Of a stretch of DNA of 64,000 bases, positions 36,385 to 45,944 are shown piece by piece. Below the pieces are notes generated by a model. The model searched no databases and was not told where the DNA came from. It was given only the letters and a program-made list of their open reading frames with translations. Source of the stretch: Bacteroidia bacterium (GTDB taxonomy: Bacteria; Bacteroidota; Bacteroidia; AKYH767-A; OLB10); assembly GCA_037045145.1 (NCBI GenBank), contig JBAOIA010000012.1, positions 496,001 through 560,000 on the forward strand, read 5' to 3'. Numbering within the stretch: the first letter of the stretch is position 1; each line of letters starts with the position of its first letter. Both the position numbers and the translations under genes were made by a program.

Positions 36385-36888
36385 ATGTCAAAATCAATTT
36401 TTCTTATTCGCCACAGCAAAGCAACGCGTGAGTATTCTAAAATTAATGACAGTGACAGGCCCCTTACAGAAAAGGGATGCCACGATACTGAAAAGATGAG
36501 TTTGATTTTAAAAGCTCACACCAACTCCGTTGATTTAATTTTGACCAGTACTGCTGTTCGGGCATATTCATCTGCACTAATTTATTGCAAACACCTAGAC
36601 TATCACCCCAACAACATTAAGCTTGAAAAGAACCTTTATATGACAGGTTCTAAAGATATGCTTGCCATATTGAAAAATTTAGATGAGCGAGTAAATTCAA
36701 TAATTATGATTGCTCATAATCCCGGCATAGAACGACTGGTGAAATTACTTACAGGAATGGAGAATTTGCATTTTGCAACCAGCGGTTTGGCAATGATTGA
36801 GTCAAAATTCAATAATTGGAGCGAGTTGGATAATGGAAGTTGCAACTTACTCTCTTACAGACATCCGAAAGAAACTATTTACAATTAG
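36385..36888 (+). CDS. SixA-type phosphohistidine phosphatase (histidine phosphatase family)
   Basis: 167 residues. The catalytic RHG-like motif is present near the N terminus as LIRHSKATRE (RHS, nucleophile His9, where the RHG glycine is Ser, as is common in SixA proteins). The partner His lies in IMIAHNPGIERLV (about 115), and LTSTAVRAYSSA carries the phosphate-binding Arg. SixA dephosphorylates phosphohistidine; the target could be a phosphotransfer protein, given several kinases nearby, but that link is speculation. Confidence 0.9.
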   Translation: MSKSIFLIRHSKATREYSKINDSDRPLTEKGCHDTEKMSLILKAHTNSVDLILTSTAVRAYSSALIYCKHLDYHPNNIKLEKNLYMTGSKDMLAILKNLDERVNSIIMIAHNPGIERLVKLLTGMENLHFATSGLAMIESKFNNWSELDNGSCNLLSYRHPKETIYN

Positions 36889-36963
36889 TTATCAACGAGT
36901 AAAACAATTTTTTAGTTTTTCATAACTTTATCCTTTTTTTAAAAACCTATTGGTTAATTAACT

Positions 36964-36971
36964 TAGGTTTG
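36964..36971 (+). promoter_or_regulatory. Candidate -7 element TAGGTTTG
   Basis: The match to TAnnTTTG lies 24 bases before the ATG at 36996 of the FadN-like gene. No -33 partner was recognised. Confidence 0.35.
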
Positions 36972-36995
36972 GAATTCATTTTTATTGATAGTGTT

Positions 36996-39401
36996 ATGAG
37001 AAGAAAAATTGAGAAAGTTGCTGTGTTGGGTTCAGGGATTATGGGGTCTCGCATTGCTTGTCACTTTGCCAATGCAGGCTTTAAAGTAATGTTACTTGAC
37101 ATTGCTCCCAAAGAATTTACAGAAGCAGACAAAAAAGCCGGATTGGTTGAAAACAGCTTGAAGTTTAGAAATAAAATTACAGATGCTCATTTGCAGACAG
37201 CCATCAAAAGCAACCCCTCTCCACTCTATCATAAAAATTTCACACAGAGAATTTCAACAGGAAATTTTACAGATAATCTAAAAGACATTTCAAGTTGCGA
37301 CTGGATTATTGAAGTGATTATTGAAGATTTGAATATTAAGCTCAATTTATTTGAGCAAGTTGAAAAATTCAGAAAACCCGGAACATTAATTACCTCCAAC
37401 ACTTCAGGAATACCTATTCATTTAATGACAGAGGGTCGTTCTGATGATTTTAAAAAACATTTCTGCGGTACTCACTTCTTTAATCCACCACGTTATCTTC
37501 CTTTACTTGAAATTATTCCAACACAATTTACAGACAAGGATGTTATTGATTTTATTGCTCATTTTGGTGATCGCTATTTAGGTAAAACAACTGTTTTATG
37601 TAAGGACACTCCTGCATTTATAGCCAACAGAATTGGTGTATTCGGTATCATGGCGCTATTTCATTCCATGGAAAAAACAGGCCTTTCGGTTTCAGCTATT
37701 GATAAACTTACAGGACCTATAATTGGAAGACCAAAATCTGCAACTTTCAGGACAAGTGATGTTGTAGGACTTGACACATTGGTGCATGTAGCTAACGATG
37801 CTTATAAAAATTTGCCCGATGATGAGCAAAGAAATCTTTTTGTAATTCCGCCATTTATCAATAAAATGATTGAGAACAAATGGCTGGGAGATAAAACCAA
37901 ACAAGGGTTTTACAAAAAGACCAAATCTGCTGAGGGTAAAACAGAAATTCTTGAATTGGATCTAAAAACTTTAGAGTATAAGCCATCAATTAAAGTAAAA
38001 TTTAAAACACTTGAAAGCACAAAAACTGTTGACGACCTGAAACAAAGGCTGCCCATGTTACTTTCCGGAACAGATGATGCTGCTGCATTTTATCGTCACA
38101 TGTTTTTTTCATTATTCTCATACATCTCGTATCGCATTCCTGAAATTGCAGATGAAATTTACAAAATTGATGATGCCATGTGTGCAGGCTTCGGCTGGGA
38201 AACAGGCCCATTTGAAACATGGGATATTTTAGGAGTAAAATCTGTTGTAGAATTAATGCAGAAAGAAGGTTACAGCATTGCCCCTTGGGTAACTGAAATG
38301 ATTAGCAACGGAATTACCTCTTTCTATAAAATTGATAACGGCAAAAAATCTTATTTTGACTTACAGGCTAAAAAATTAAATCAAATTCCGGGTGAAGGAA
38401 GTTTAGTAATACTTAAAAATACTTCAAATGAAAAAATTGTTTGGAAAAATTCAGGATGCCTATTACATGATATTGGTGATGGTGTTTTAAATCTGGAATT
38501 CAAAACCAAAATGAATACCATTGGTAGTGAAGTATTACAAGGAATAAATACCGCTATTGATTTTGCAGAAAAAGATTTTAAAGGATTGGTAATAGGAAAC
38601 GAAGCAGCTAATTTTTCTGCAGGTGCCAATCTTGGTTTGGTTTTTATGCTTGCTGTTGAACAAGAATACGATGAACTTGATTATGCTGTACGAGCATTTC
38701 AAAACACCAATATGCGTTTGCGTTATAGTAGTGTTCCTGTTGTTGTTGCACCAGCAGGACTTACACTCGGTGGTGGCTGTGAAATGAGTTTACATGCAGA
38801 TAAAGTGCAAGCTGCCGCAGAAACTTACATTGGACTTGTAGAACTGGGCGTTGGACTGATACCTGGTGGTGGTGGCACAAAAGAACTGACACTTCGTTTT
38901 TCAGATTCTATTAAACCCGGAGATATTGAAACGAATGCATTGCGCGATTTTTTTATGACTATTGCAACAGCTAAAGTTTCAACATCGGCATACGAAGCAT
39001 TCGATTTACATATTCTTAGAAAAGGGTTTGACAACATTACCCTTAACCGAAAAAGACTATTGTCTGATGCAAAAAATGCAGTGCTATCATTAGCTAATGC
39101 CGGATATGTGAGTCCACAGCCAAGAAATGACATTCGTGTATTAGGAAGACAAGGCCTTGGCGTTATTCAGGCAGGAGCCAGCGCAATGTTGGCAGGCAAC
39201 TACATCAGCCCTTATGATCAGATGCTGTCGCTAAAACTGGGATACATTATGTGTGGTGGTAATTTAAGTTCACCTTCTTTAGTTTCTGAAAAATATCTTC
39301 TTGATCTGGAAAGAGAAGCTTTTCTTTCTTTATTGGGCGAAAAGAAAACACTTGAACGCATTCAGGCAATATTAACAACAGGCAAAGCGTTGAGAAATTA
39401 A
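36996..39401 (+). CDS. Bifunctional 3-hydroxyacyl-CoA dehydrogenase / enoyl-CoA hydratase (FadN-like)
   Basis: 801 residues; the ATG at 36996 is preferred to a TTG 9 codons upstream that overlaps the promoter-like element. The N-terminal dehydrogenase has AVLGSGIMGSRIACHFA (about 9-25) and the His motif THFFNPPRYLPLLE, followed by 3HCDH helical domains to about 450. The C-terminal crotonase domain (about 500-690) has NFSAGANLG, the Glu-bearing LTLGGGCEMSLHADK and ELGVGLIPGGGGT. This dehydrogenase-first order is that of FadN of Gram-positives and Bacteroidota, opposite to E. coli FadB. It performs the middle two steps of beta-oxidation. A thiolase gene lies two genes downstream. Confidence 0.93.
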   Translation: MRRKIEKVAVLGSGIMGSRIACHFANAGFKVMLLDIAPKEFTEADKKAGLVENSLKFRNKITDAHLQTAIKSNPSPLYHKNFTQRISTGNFTDNLKDISSCDWIIEVIIEDLNIKLNLFEQVEKFRKPGTLITSNTSGIPIHLMTEGRSDDFKKHFCGTHFFNPPRYLPLLEIIPTQFTDKDVIDFIAHFGDRYLGKTTVLCKDTPAFIANRIGVFGIMALFHSMEKTGLSVSAIDKLTGPIIGRPKSATFRTSDVVGLDTLVHVANDAYKNLPDDEQRNLFVIPPFINKMIENKWLGDKTKQGFYKKTKSAEGKTEILELDLKTLEYKPSIKVKFKTLESTKTVDDLKQRLPMLLSGTDDAAAFYRHMFFSLFSYISYRIPEIADEIYKIDDAMCAGFGWETGPFETWDILGVKSVVELMQKEGYSIAPWVTEMISNGITSFYKIDNGKKSYFDLQAKKLNQIPGEGSLVILKNTSNEKIVWKNSGCLLHDIGDGVLNLEFKTKMNTIGSEVLQGINTAIDFAEKDFKGLVIGNEAANFSAGANLGLVFMLAVEQEYDELDYAVRAFQNTNMRLRYSSVPVVVAPAGLTLGGGCEMSLHADKVQAAAETYIGLVELGVGLIPGGGGTKELTLRFSDSIKPGDIETNALRDFFMTIATAKVSTSAYEAFDLHILRKGFDNITLNRKRLLSDAKNAVLSLANAGYVSPQPRNDIRVLGRQGLGVIQAGASAMLAGNYISPYDQMLSLKLGYIMCGGNLSSPSLVSEKYLLDLEREAFLSLLGEKKTLERIQAILTTGKALRN

Positions 39402-39606
39402 TTAGCGACTATTTTATCTGCATTTAAAAAAATTTCAGGGTTTTCAACAACCTGACTGATAGTTACTTTTGTTTTCACTCTGAAAAAATACATTAAATGG
39501 TAGTGTTAGAAATTTAAAAACATGTAGAAAAACTCTTGTTTTAATTCATGTTTTCCCTAAAAATCTTTTATTTTAGCCATTTGAATTACCATACCAATCA
39601 TAAAAG

Positions 39607-40245
39607 ATGAAAATATTAAAACAACTGGTATTGTTGTTATTCCTGTTACCGGCTTTTGCTTTTGCTCAACGTGAAGAAAAACCACGTTATGCACCCGGTA
39701 GAGAAAAACATCGAAATAAAACAGATGAGTTAGGTCAGCGGCAAGGAGTTTGGAAATATTACAATGAAGCTGGTGAGTTAAATCAGGAAATTGAATATTT
39801 AGATGATGTGAGAAACGGAGTAGCAAAAAAATATTATCCTTATGGAAAGATATTGGAGGAGATTGAATACGCTAATGGTATTAAGGATGGTGTTTTTACG
39901 CGGTATTATTATAACGGTCAGCCGAAGATTGAAGGCAACTACCTGAATGGCAAAAAAAGTGGTCAATGGACCACGTATTTCAGTGATGGGGAAGTCAGAA
40001 ATTCAGGTACGTATAAATTAAATTTAAAAAATGGTCTTTGGAAATTCTATGACAGGAAAGGAAAACTCATCCGACAGACTGAATATAAGATGGGAGAAGA
40101 TGCAAAAGCACTAGCAGCTGCCAAGGAAGCTGAAGAAAAGGCTAAAAAGGCCGCAGCAGCTAAAAAAGCCGCAGATGCTAAAAAGAATTTGCCTCCCGGT
40201 GCTAAATTAAAAACACCTCCACCGGCAACACCGGAAAAGAAATAA
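39607..40245 (+). CDS. Exported MORN-like repeat protein (YwqK family)
   Basis: 212 residues: a signal peptide (LVLLLFLLPAFAFAQ), then about 4-5 MORN-like repeats of roughly 23 residues (RQGVWKYYNEAGELNQEIEY; RNGVAKKYYPYGKILEEIEY; KDGVFTRYYYNGQPKIEGNY; KSGQWTTYFSDGEVRNSGTY; KNGLWKFYDRKGKLIRQTEY). A Lys/Ala coiled tail and Pro-rich end (PPGAKLKTPPPATPEKK) follow. Annotation pipelines name this fold after the YwqK antitoxin, but an exported copy with no toxin beside it is more likely an envelope protein. It lies between two beta-oxidation genes, 205 bases after the first and 59 before the second. Function unknown. Confidence 0.8.
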   Translation: MKILKQLVLLLFLLPAFAFAQREEKPRYAPGREKHRNKTDELGQRQGVWKYYNEAGELNQEIEYLDDVRNGVAKKYYPYGKILEEIEYANGIKDGVFTRYYYNGQPKIEGNYLNGKKSGQWTTYFSDGEVRNSGTYKLNLKNGLWKFYDRKGKLIRQTEYKMGEDAKALAAAKEAEEKAKKAAAAKKAADAKKNLPPGAKLKTPPPATPEKK

Positions 40246-40304
40246 ATTTCTTTTTACAAGAACAACCTGCAACCAACACCAATTTATTTAATAACAATAG
40301 AAAA

Positions 40305-41480
40305 ATGGATGCATACATCGTAGCCGGATTCAGAACTGCAGTTGGCAAGGCACCAAGGGGTAAATTTAAAAATACAAGACCGGACGATCTTGCTGTAACT
40401 GTTATAAAACATCTCATAAAAACAGTTCCTCATTTAGATACTGACCTGATTGATGATGTGATTGCAGGCAATGCAACCCCCGAAGCAGAGCAAGGTCTTA
40501 ATATCGGCAGAATGATTTCGCTAATGGGGCTGGACACCGTTAAAGTTCCCGGAATGACCATCAACCGCTATTGTTCATCAGGATTAGAATCAATTGCAAT
40601 TGCGGCTGCTAAAATTCACAGCGGCCTTGCAGATTGTATTATTGCCGGTGGTGTAGAATGTATGTCGCCAATTCCATTCGGTGGCTGGCGTATTGTGCCT
40701 AATTATGAGGTTGCCGCAAAGCATCCTGAATGGTATTGGAACATGGGATTGACTGCAGAAGCCGTTGCAAAAGATTTTAAAATTAATCGAGAAGATCAGG
40801 ATCTGTTTGCTTTTCAATCGCATCAAAAAGCAATACATGCCATAAAAAACAATTTATTTAAAGATCAGATAGTTCCTGTTGAAATCAATGAAACCTATCT
40901 TGATGCCAATGAAAAACGTCTGACGCATAAAAGCACTGTTGATACTGATGAAGGACCACGACAGGATACTACAATAGAAAAGTTAAACTCCTTAAAGCCT
41001 GTCTTTGATGCCAAAGGAACTGTAACAGCAGGTAACTCTTCTCAAACAAGTGATGGTGCATCATTTGTTCTTGTAGTGTCTGAGAAAATGCTCAAAACCC
41101 TTGACGTAAAACCTTTAGCACGATTTGTTTCTTATGCTGTTAGTGCCATAGAACCACGTATTATGGGCATTGGACCTGTTTATGCCATTCCATCTGTTCT
41201 GAAACGAGCCGGACTCAAGCAAAATGATATTGAACTTATAGAACTCAACGAAGCTTTTGCATCACAATCATTAGCTGTTATTCGCACATTAGGTCTAAAT
41301 CCTGATATAACAAATGTAAATGGTGGTGCTATTGCATTAGGACACCCATTAGGATGCTCAGGTGCCAAACTAAGTGTTCAACTACTGGATGAAATGAAAA
41401 GAAGAAAAATGAAATACGGCATGGTCACCATGTGTGTTGGAACTGGACAAGGCGCAGCCGGTATTTACGAAGTGCTGTAA
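40305..41480 (+). CDS. fadA: Acetyl-CoA acyltransferase (3-ketoacyl-CoA thiolase)
   Basis: A 391-residue thiolase completing the beta-oxidation cycle. The nucleophilic Cys is in NRYCSSGLESIAIAAAKI (about residue 90), the catalytic His in GGAIALGHPLGCSGAK (about 347) and the second Cys in TMCVGTGQGAAG (about 377). The N terminus AYIVAGFRTAVGKAPRG is typical of degradative thiolases. With the FadN-like enzyme two genes upstream it forms the usual Bacteroidota fadN-fadA set; the acyl-CoA dehydrogenase gene that often follows is absent here, since the next gene is bshC on the other strand. Confidence 0.93.
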   Translation: MDAYIVAGFRTAVGKAPRGKFKNTRPDDLAVTVIKHLIKTVPHLDTDLIDDVIAGNATPEAEQGLNIGRMISLMGLDTVKVPGMTINRYCSSGLESIAIAAAKIHSGLADCIIAGGVECMSPIPFGGWRIVPNYEVAAKHPEWYWNMGLTAEAVAKDFKINREDQDLFAFQSHQKAIHAIKNNLFKDQIVPVEINETYLDANEKRLTHKSTVDTDEGPRQDTTIEKLNSLKPVFDAKGTVTAGNSSQTSDGASFVLVVSEKMLKTLDVKPLARFVSYAVSAIEPRIMGIGPVYAIPSVLKRAGLKQNDIELIELNEAFASQSLAVIRTLGLNPDITNVNGGAIALGHPLGCSGAKLSVQLLDEMKRRKMKYGMVTMCVGTGQGAAGIYEVL

Positions 41481-41564
41481 TACTTTCACGACCTCACAAA
41501 CTTTATAAATACAGTTTATCCATACTTATCCATAAATTAATCCGTATAACCTCAACTGAAGCCA

Positions 41565-43178
41565 TTAAACTTCCTTCTTAGTTACCACAATTTTAAAATC
41601 CTTTGGAAGTGGATTACAAACACTGTACAAATCTTCAATAAATGGCAATCCATAAAGACTCAAATATGGGAAAACATTCTCTCTTCTTTCCTGCAATTTG
41701 CCCTCAGGAAATAATTGTTCCACTGCATTTCTGATTTTACGTGTTTCGTCAACTTGCTTTTTCTTAAATGCACGTAAAAGTTTTTTTTCCGATGCCATCA
41801 ATCTTTTCTCTGTCCTCCTCCACTCTGCTCCTATATGCTTTTCAAGTGTTACATCTATTGACTTAAAACGTTGTATCAATTCTTCATAGTGTTGATGAAT
41901 AGCCTCTCTTTCCTTACTAATAATTAACTCTTGACCATACTTGTTTTTCAAAGCTATATTGACAACTCGTTCTGTCGGATGAAATAAATCTTTCCATAGT
42001 AGTTTCGATTCCTTCAAAACTTTAGCTTGGTCTGAATTTACAACCAGCATACCATTGCGAAGTACAAGCATGGGATAAAAAATATTCAACTTATCGAAGA
42101 TGGGTTTTAACTGTAGCCAATAATGCACTTCTGCCGGACCACCTGTATAGGAAATATTTGGTAAAATTATTTCTTGATACAATGGACGCAGCACAACATT
42201 TGGGCTAAATCGTTCAGGATATTCATTCAAATGCTCTTTCAAATCATCACCGCTGAAAGACAAACCGGAATCAACAACTTCAAATCGCTCGTCTTTCTTA
42301 ATAATCCTACTACGTTTTTCTGTGGCTAAATAAAACAAATTAATTTCTCTGGCATGAATTTGCAAGCCATACTTCTTTTCAAAATTTGTAAGCTTTTTAA
42401 AACTATTGAATGATGTGTTGTTGAACATATCATCTTCAAACACTTTAATTGCCTGTTGCTTGAATCTTTTATCATCTGCATCAACAATCACCAATCCATA
42501 CTTTGAAAACAAAGAATGAACAAGGCTTCTGATAGCATTGGCCTGTGTCGCATTTTTTAAATATGCAGTATCAAGAATGATTGCCAGTTCCTGAAAATAA
42601 GTATTCTTATGCAATTGATTTTTCAATGCTTCAACAACAGCAGACATGCCTTCAGTTGTCATTCCTCCAACAGCTCCTTGTTGTTTTGTCTGCCATTCGA
42701 TTTTTGATTCTTCAACAGAGATATGATTCACTTCTGCCAGATCATGGTCTTCGCTGGCCATCCAGTAAACAGGCACAAAATTAAAGCCGGGATTTTCTTT
42801 TGTCAGAAATTCCGCCTGTTTAATTACTGTCAGTATTTTATAAATAAAATACAAAGGCCCTGTGAAAATATTGAGCTGATGTCCTGTTGTTACTGTAAAT
42901 GTATGCTCATTTTTCAAAGATTTAATTGCAGTATATGATTTACTAGTTTTCCAATCTTCCTGAAAAACAGTTTCTGAATATTGATTTTCCAATACTTCGC
43001 AAAGCATGTTGCGGTTGGTCTTACACTTTAACCGATTCTGTAATGCTTCTCTAAAACCTGCTTCATCATAACTAAACGCTATAAAATCTTTTAAAAAACT
43101 ACTGTTGCTTAAATAATCACTAATTAAGGTTGAATATCCGGCTTCAGCAAATGGTATGGAAGTGTTTTGAGCAAACAT
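41565..43178 (-). CDS. bshC: Bacillithiol biosynthesis cysteine-adding enzyme BshC
   Basis: 537 residues; the ATG at 43176-43178 (MFAQNTSIPFAEAGYS) is preferred because BshC proteins begin close to this motif, while an ATG 11 codons upstream adds a hydrophobic, non-conserved stretch. Family marks: TGHQLNIFTGPLYFIYKI (about 95), FVPVYWMASEDHDLAEV (about 133), GGPAEVHYWLQLKPIFD (about 343), and a coiled coil (about 430-500) before the C-terminal LYGLPFIEDLYSV. BshC catalyses the final ligation of cysteine to GlcN-malate to make bacillithiol, the low-molecular-weight thiol also made by many Bacteroidota. bshA and bshB are not in the window. Confidence 0.93.
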   Translation of the reverse strand: MFAQNTSIPFAEAGYSTLISDYLSNSSFLKDFIAFSYDEAGFREALQNRLKCKTNRNMLCEVLENQYSETVFQEDWKTSKSYTAIKSLKNEHTFTVTTGHQLNIFTGPLYFIYKILTVIKQAEFLTKENPGFNFVPVYWMASEDHDLAEVNHISVEESKIEWQTKQQGAVGGMTTEGMSAVVEALKNQLHKNTYFQELAIILDTAYLKNATQANAIRSLVHSLFSKYGLVIVDADDKRFKQQAIKVFEDDMFNNTSFNSFKKLTNFEKKYGLQIHAREINLFYLATEKRSRIIKKDERFEVVDSGLSFSGDDLKEHLNEYPERFSPNVVLRPLYQEIILPNISYTGGPAEVHYWLQLKPIFDKLNIFYPMLVLRNGMLVVNSDQAKVLKESKLLWKDLFHPTERVVNIALKNKYGQELIISKEREAIHQHYEELIQRFKSIDVTLEKHIGAEWRRTEKRLMASEKKLLRAFKKKQVDETRKIRNAVEQLFPEGKLQERRENVFPYLSLYGLPFIEDLYSVCNPLPKDFKIVVTKKEV

Positions 43179-43216
43179 AATTGTACATTCAGGAAAAATC
43201 ACTGTAAACATAAAAA

Positions 43217-43247
43217 TAAAAAAAGGGATGCCGATATCAGCATCCCC
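43217..43247 (-). terminator. Rho-independent terminator ending the ribosomal super-operon
   Basis: Read on the minus strand: GGGATGC stem (43240-43246), an 8-base loop containing GATATC, GCATCCC (43225-43231), then seven T (43218-43224). It sits 25 bases after the rplQ stop and before bshC. Confidence 0.9.
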
Positions 43248-43271
43248 ATTAAATTAATTTTTCTGTTGAAT

Positions 43272-43754
43272 TTATTCTTCAGTTGTTTCTGTTGACTCAC
43301 TACCTGCAGCATCAGCCTTAGCTTTTGGCTTACGGCCTCTACGCGTAGTTTTAGCTTTCTTAGCTGTGCCTTTTTCTTTAGATGTTGGCATCAACTCATT
43401 GAAATCAACTAACTCCATCATGCACGTTTCTGCAGCATCACCGGATCTGAAGCCGGTTTTCAGAATACGGGTATAACCACCCGGACGCTCGTTAACCTTA
43501 GGGGCAACCTCTCTGAAAAGTTCACTCACAGCCTCTTTATTCTGCAAATAGCTAAAAACTGTTCTGCGAGAATGTGTGCTGTCAGACTTCGACTTTGTAA
43601 TTAATGGTTCAACATATTTTCTAAGTGCCTTTGCTTTGGCAACTGTTGTGTTTATTCTCTTATGCAGAATTAATGATGATGCCAGATTAGAGAGCAATGC
43701 TTCTCTGTGGCTATGTGTTCTGCCTAAATGATTTATCTTTTTTCCGTGACGCAT
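43272..43754 (-). CDS. rplQ: Ribosomal protein L17
   Basis: 160 residues of the 50S subunit. The core (MRHGKKINHLGRTHSHREALLSNLA at its start, MELVDFNE near 120) is followed by a basic Lys/Ala-rich tail of about 35 residues (KKAKTTRRGRKPKAKADA), a common Bacteroidota extension absent from E. coli L17 (127 residues). It is the last gene of the alpha operon, 25 bases after rpoA, with the terminator right behind it. Confidence 0.97.
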   Translation of the reverse strand: MRHGKKINHLGRTHSHREALLSNLASSLILHKRINTTVAKAKALRKYVEPLITKSKSDSTHSRRTVFSYLQNKEAVSELFREVAPKVNERPGGYTRILKTGFRSGDAAETCMMELVDFNELMPTSKEKGTAKKAKTTRRGRKPKAKADAAGSESTETTEE

Positions 43755-43779
43755 TTTACGTAATCTTTAAACTATTCAA

Positions 43780-44772
43780 TTATTCTTTATCAAGCATATA
43801 CTTCTGTATGTTCATACCGAAGGTGAGATTTTTACTGCGAACTAACTCTTCTAACTCAGTAAGCGATTTCTTTCCAAAATTACGGAACTTTAACAAGTCA
43901 GTTTTTGAAAAAGAAACCAAATCGCCCAAAGTCTCAACATCTGCTGCTTTCAGGCAGTTTAATGCTCTTACTGAAAGATCCATATCCACCAACTTTGATT
44001 TCAACAACTGACGCATGTGAAGCGTGTTCTCATCAAACTCTTCAACGGGCGTTTTAGACTTTGTATCTAATGTAATTTTCTCATCACTAAAAAGCATGAA
44101 ATGATGAATCAGAATTTCTGCAGCTTCACGCAAGGCTTCTTTTGGATGAATACTTCCATCAGTTGTAATTTCAAGAACCAATTTTTCGTAATCGGTCTTC
44201 TGTTCCACACGATAGTTCTCTACTGCATATTTTACATTCTTAATAGGAGTGTAAATAGAATCAATTGCAATAGTTCCTAAAGGATGGCTGTTTGATTTGT
44301 TTTCTTCTGCAGGAACGTAACCACGTCCTTTGTCAATGGTCATGTCAATAACCAGTTTTACAGAAGGATCCATCTGGCAAATAACCAACTCAGGGTTCAA
44401 CACCTGAAACGCAGAGGTATGTTTTGCAATATCTCCGGCAGTAAATTCTGTCTTACCGTTTACAACAACCTGAACTTTTTCAGAGTCTGTACCTTCAATT
44501 TGCTTTTTAAAACGAACCTGTTTAAGGTTAAGGATAATTTCAGTTACATCTTCGACAACTCCTTTTATTGTTGAAAATTCATGATCAACTCCACTGATTT
44601 TAATATTGGTGATTGCATGTCCTTCAAGCGAAGAAAGCAATATTCTACGAAGAGAATTACCAACAGTAATACCATAGCCCGGCTCCAAAGGTCTGAATTC
44701 AAACTGACCAAAAGTTTCGGTCGAATGATTCATAATCACTTTGTCGGGACGTTGAAATGCAAGTATGGCCAT
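43780..44772 (-). CDS. rpoA: RNA polymerase subunit alpha
   Basis: A 330-residue subunit that nucleates core polymerase assembly. The N-terminal dimerisation domain has FEFRPLEPGYGITVGNSLRRILLSS (about 20-45; key RRILL), and the C-terminal domain (about 250-320) carries the DNA/activator-binding helix-hairpin-helix with VRALNCLKAADVETLGDLV and FRNFGKKSLTELEE. Full length. It sits between rpsD and rplQ as in most bacteria. Confidence 0.98.
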   Translation of the reverse strand: MAILAFQRPDKVIMNHSTETFGQFEFRPLEPGYGITVGNSLRRILLSSLEGHAITNIKISGVDHEFSTIKGVVEDVTEIILNLKQVRFKKQIEGTDSEKVQVVVNGKTEFTAGDIAKHTSAFQVLNPELVICQMDPSVKLVIDMTIDKGRGYVPAEENKSNSHPLGTIAIDSIYTPIKNVKYAVENYRVEQKTDYEKLVLEITTDGSIHPKEALREAAEILIHHFMLFSDEKITLDTKSKTPVEEFDENTLHMRQLLKSKLVDMDLSVRALNCLKAADVETLGDLVSFSKTDLLKFRNFGKKSLTELEELVRSKNLTFGMNIQKYMLDKE

Positions 44773-44836
44773 TTTATATTTTGTGTTTTATTTGTTTAAT
44801 TAATTACTGAGTTTTACTGTTCAGGGTTTACAAGAA

Positions 44837-45442
44837 TTATTTAGAATACAATTCCACGATAAGTTGCTCCTTAATATTTTCAGGAATTTCTTCGCGTGCC
44901 GGTGTAGTCACAAATTTACCTTGCATAGCTGTGGTATCCCACTCTAGCCAACCATATTTATTGGAACGAGATGCCAGCGAGTCTGTGATTGCCTCAAAAG
45001 ACTTTGAACGCTCACGAACGCCAACAACATCACCCGGACGTAAGATATATGAAGAAATATTGTTCACTTTACCATTTACGGTAATATGGCAATGCCCCAC
45101 TAACTGACGTGCTGCTGCACGTGTTGGTGCAATTCCCATACGGAAAACAACATTATCCAGTCTGGATTCAATGAGTTTTAATAAGTTTTCACCTGTAATG
45201 CCTTCTTTGCGAAGTGCAATACTGTAGAAACGCGCAAACTGACGCTCCAACATTCCATAAGTATATTTCACCTTTTGCTTTTCAGCTAACTGAATTGCAT
45301 ATTCACTTTGTTTAGCGCGCTTTTTAGCAGCACCATGCATTCCCGGAGGATAACTTCTTTTTTCGAAATATCTGTCAGGTCCGAAGATGGGCTCGCGAAA
45401 CTTACGTGCTATTTTTGTTTTTGGTCCAATGTAACGTGCCAT
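44837..45442 (-). CDS. rpsD: Ribosomal protein S4
   Basis: A 201-residue primary 16S rRNA-binding protein. The S4 RNA-binding domain is recognised at about 91-150 (ESRLDNVVFRMGIAPTRAAARQLV, GHCHITVNGK). The N terminus (MARYIGPKTKIARKFREPIF) lacks the CxxC...C zinc motif present in zinc-type S4, so this is the zinc-independent form. It lies 47 bases after rpsK. Confidence 0.97.
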   Translation of the reverse strand: MARYIGPKTKIARKFREPIFGPDRYFEKRSYPPGMHGAAKKRAKQSEYAIQLAEKQKVKYTYGMLERQFARFYSIALRKEGITGENLLKLIESRLDNVVFRMGIAPTRAAARQLVGHCHITVNGKVNNISSYILRPGDVVGVRERSKSFEAITDSLASRSNKYGWLEWDTTAMQGKFVTTPAREEIPENIKEQLIVELYSK

Positions 45443-45489
45443 TGTATTATTCTAATATTTTATTTTTAAACTAACTTGTGATAATTAAA

Positions 45490-45894
45490 TTATATCCTTC
45501 TTCTTTTAGGAGGACGACATCCATTGTGTGGTATTGGTGTGATGTCCAGAATTTCGCTTACCTCAACTCCAGAAGCATTGAGTGTACGGATTGCAGATTC
45601 ACGACCTGCTCCGGGTCCTTTAACGAATACCTTTACCTTTCTAAGTCCTAAGTCATACGCTGTTTTTGCGCAATCAGCTGCTGCCAGCTGTGCTGCATAT
45701 GGCGTGTTTTTCTTAGATCCTTTGAAGCCCATTTTACCTGCACTTGCCCAGGAAATAACCTGACCTTGAAGGTTTGTCAGGCTGATAATAATGTTATTGA
45801 AGGTAGCATTGATATGCGCCTCTCCGGTCGCCTCAACCTTAACCACCTTTTTCTTTGCTGTTTTTGCAGCTGCTCCTTGTTGTTGTTTTGCCAT
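45490..45894 (-). CDS. rpsK: Ribosomal protein S11
   Basis: A 134-residue 30S platform protein. The conserved body GEAHINATFNNIIISLTN and the C-terminal DITPIPHNGCRPPKRRRI are present, and an N-terminal Lys/Ala/Gln extension of about 20 residues is added. It lies 50 bases after rpsM. Confidence 0.97.
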   Translation of the reverse strand: MAKQQQGAAAKTAKKKVVKVEATGEAHINATFNNIIISLTNLQGQVISWASAGKMGFKGSKKNTPYAAQLAAADCAKTAYDLGLRKVKVFVKGPGAGRESAIRTLNASGVEVSEILDITPIPHNGCRPPKRRRI

Positions 45895-45944
45895 TATTGT
45901 TTATTTATTGTTATTCCCTTTGAAGAGGGAATATTTTATTCCAA

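Noticed and set aside
39607..40245. Toxin-antitoxin system, as the YwqK family name would suggest
   Set aside because: The protein has a signal peptide and no toxin-like neighbour; MORN-like repeats alone do not make an antitoxin.
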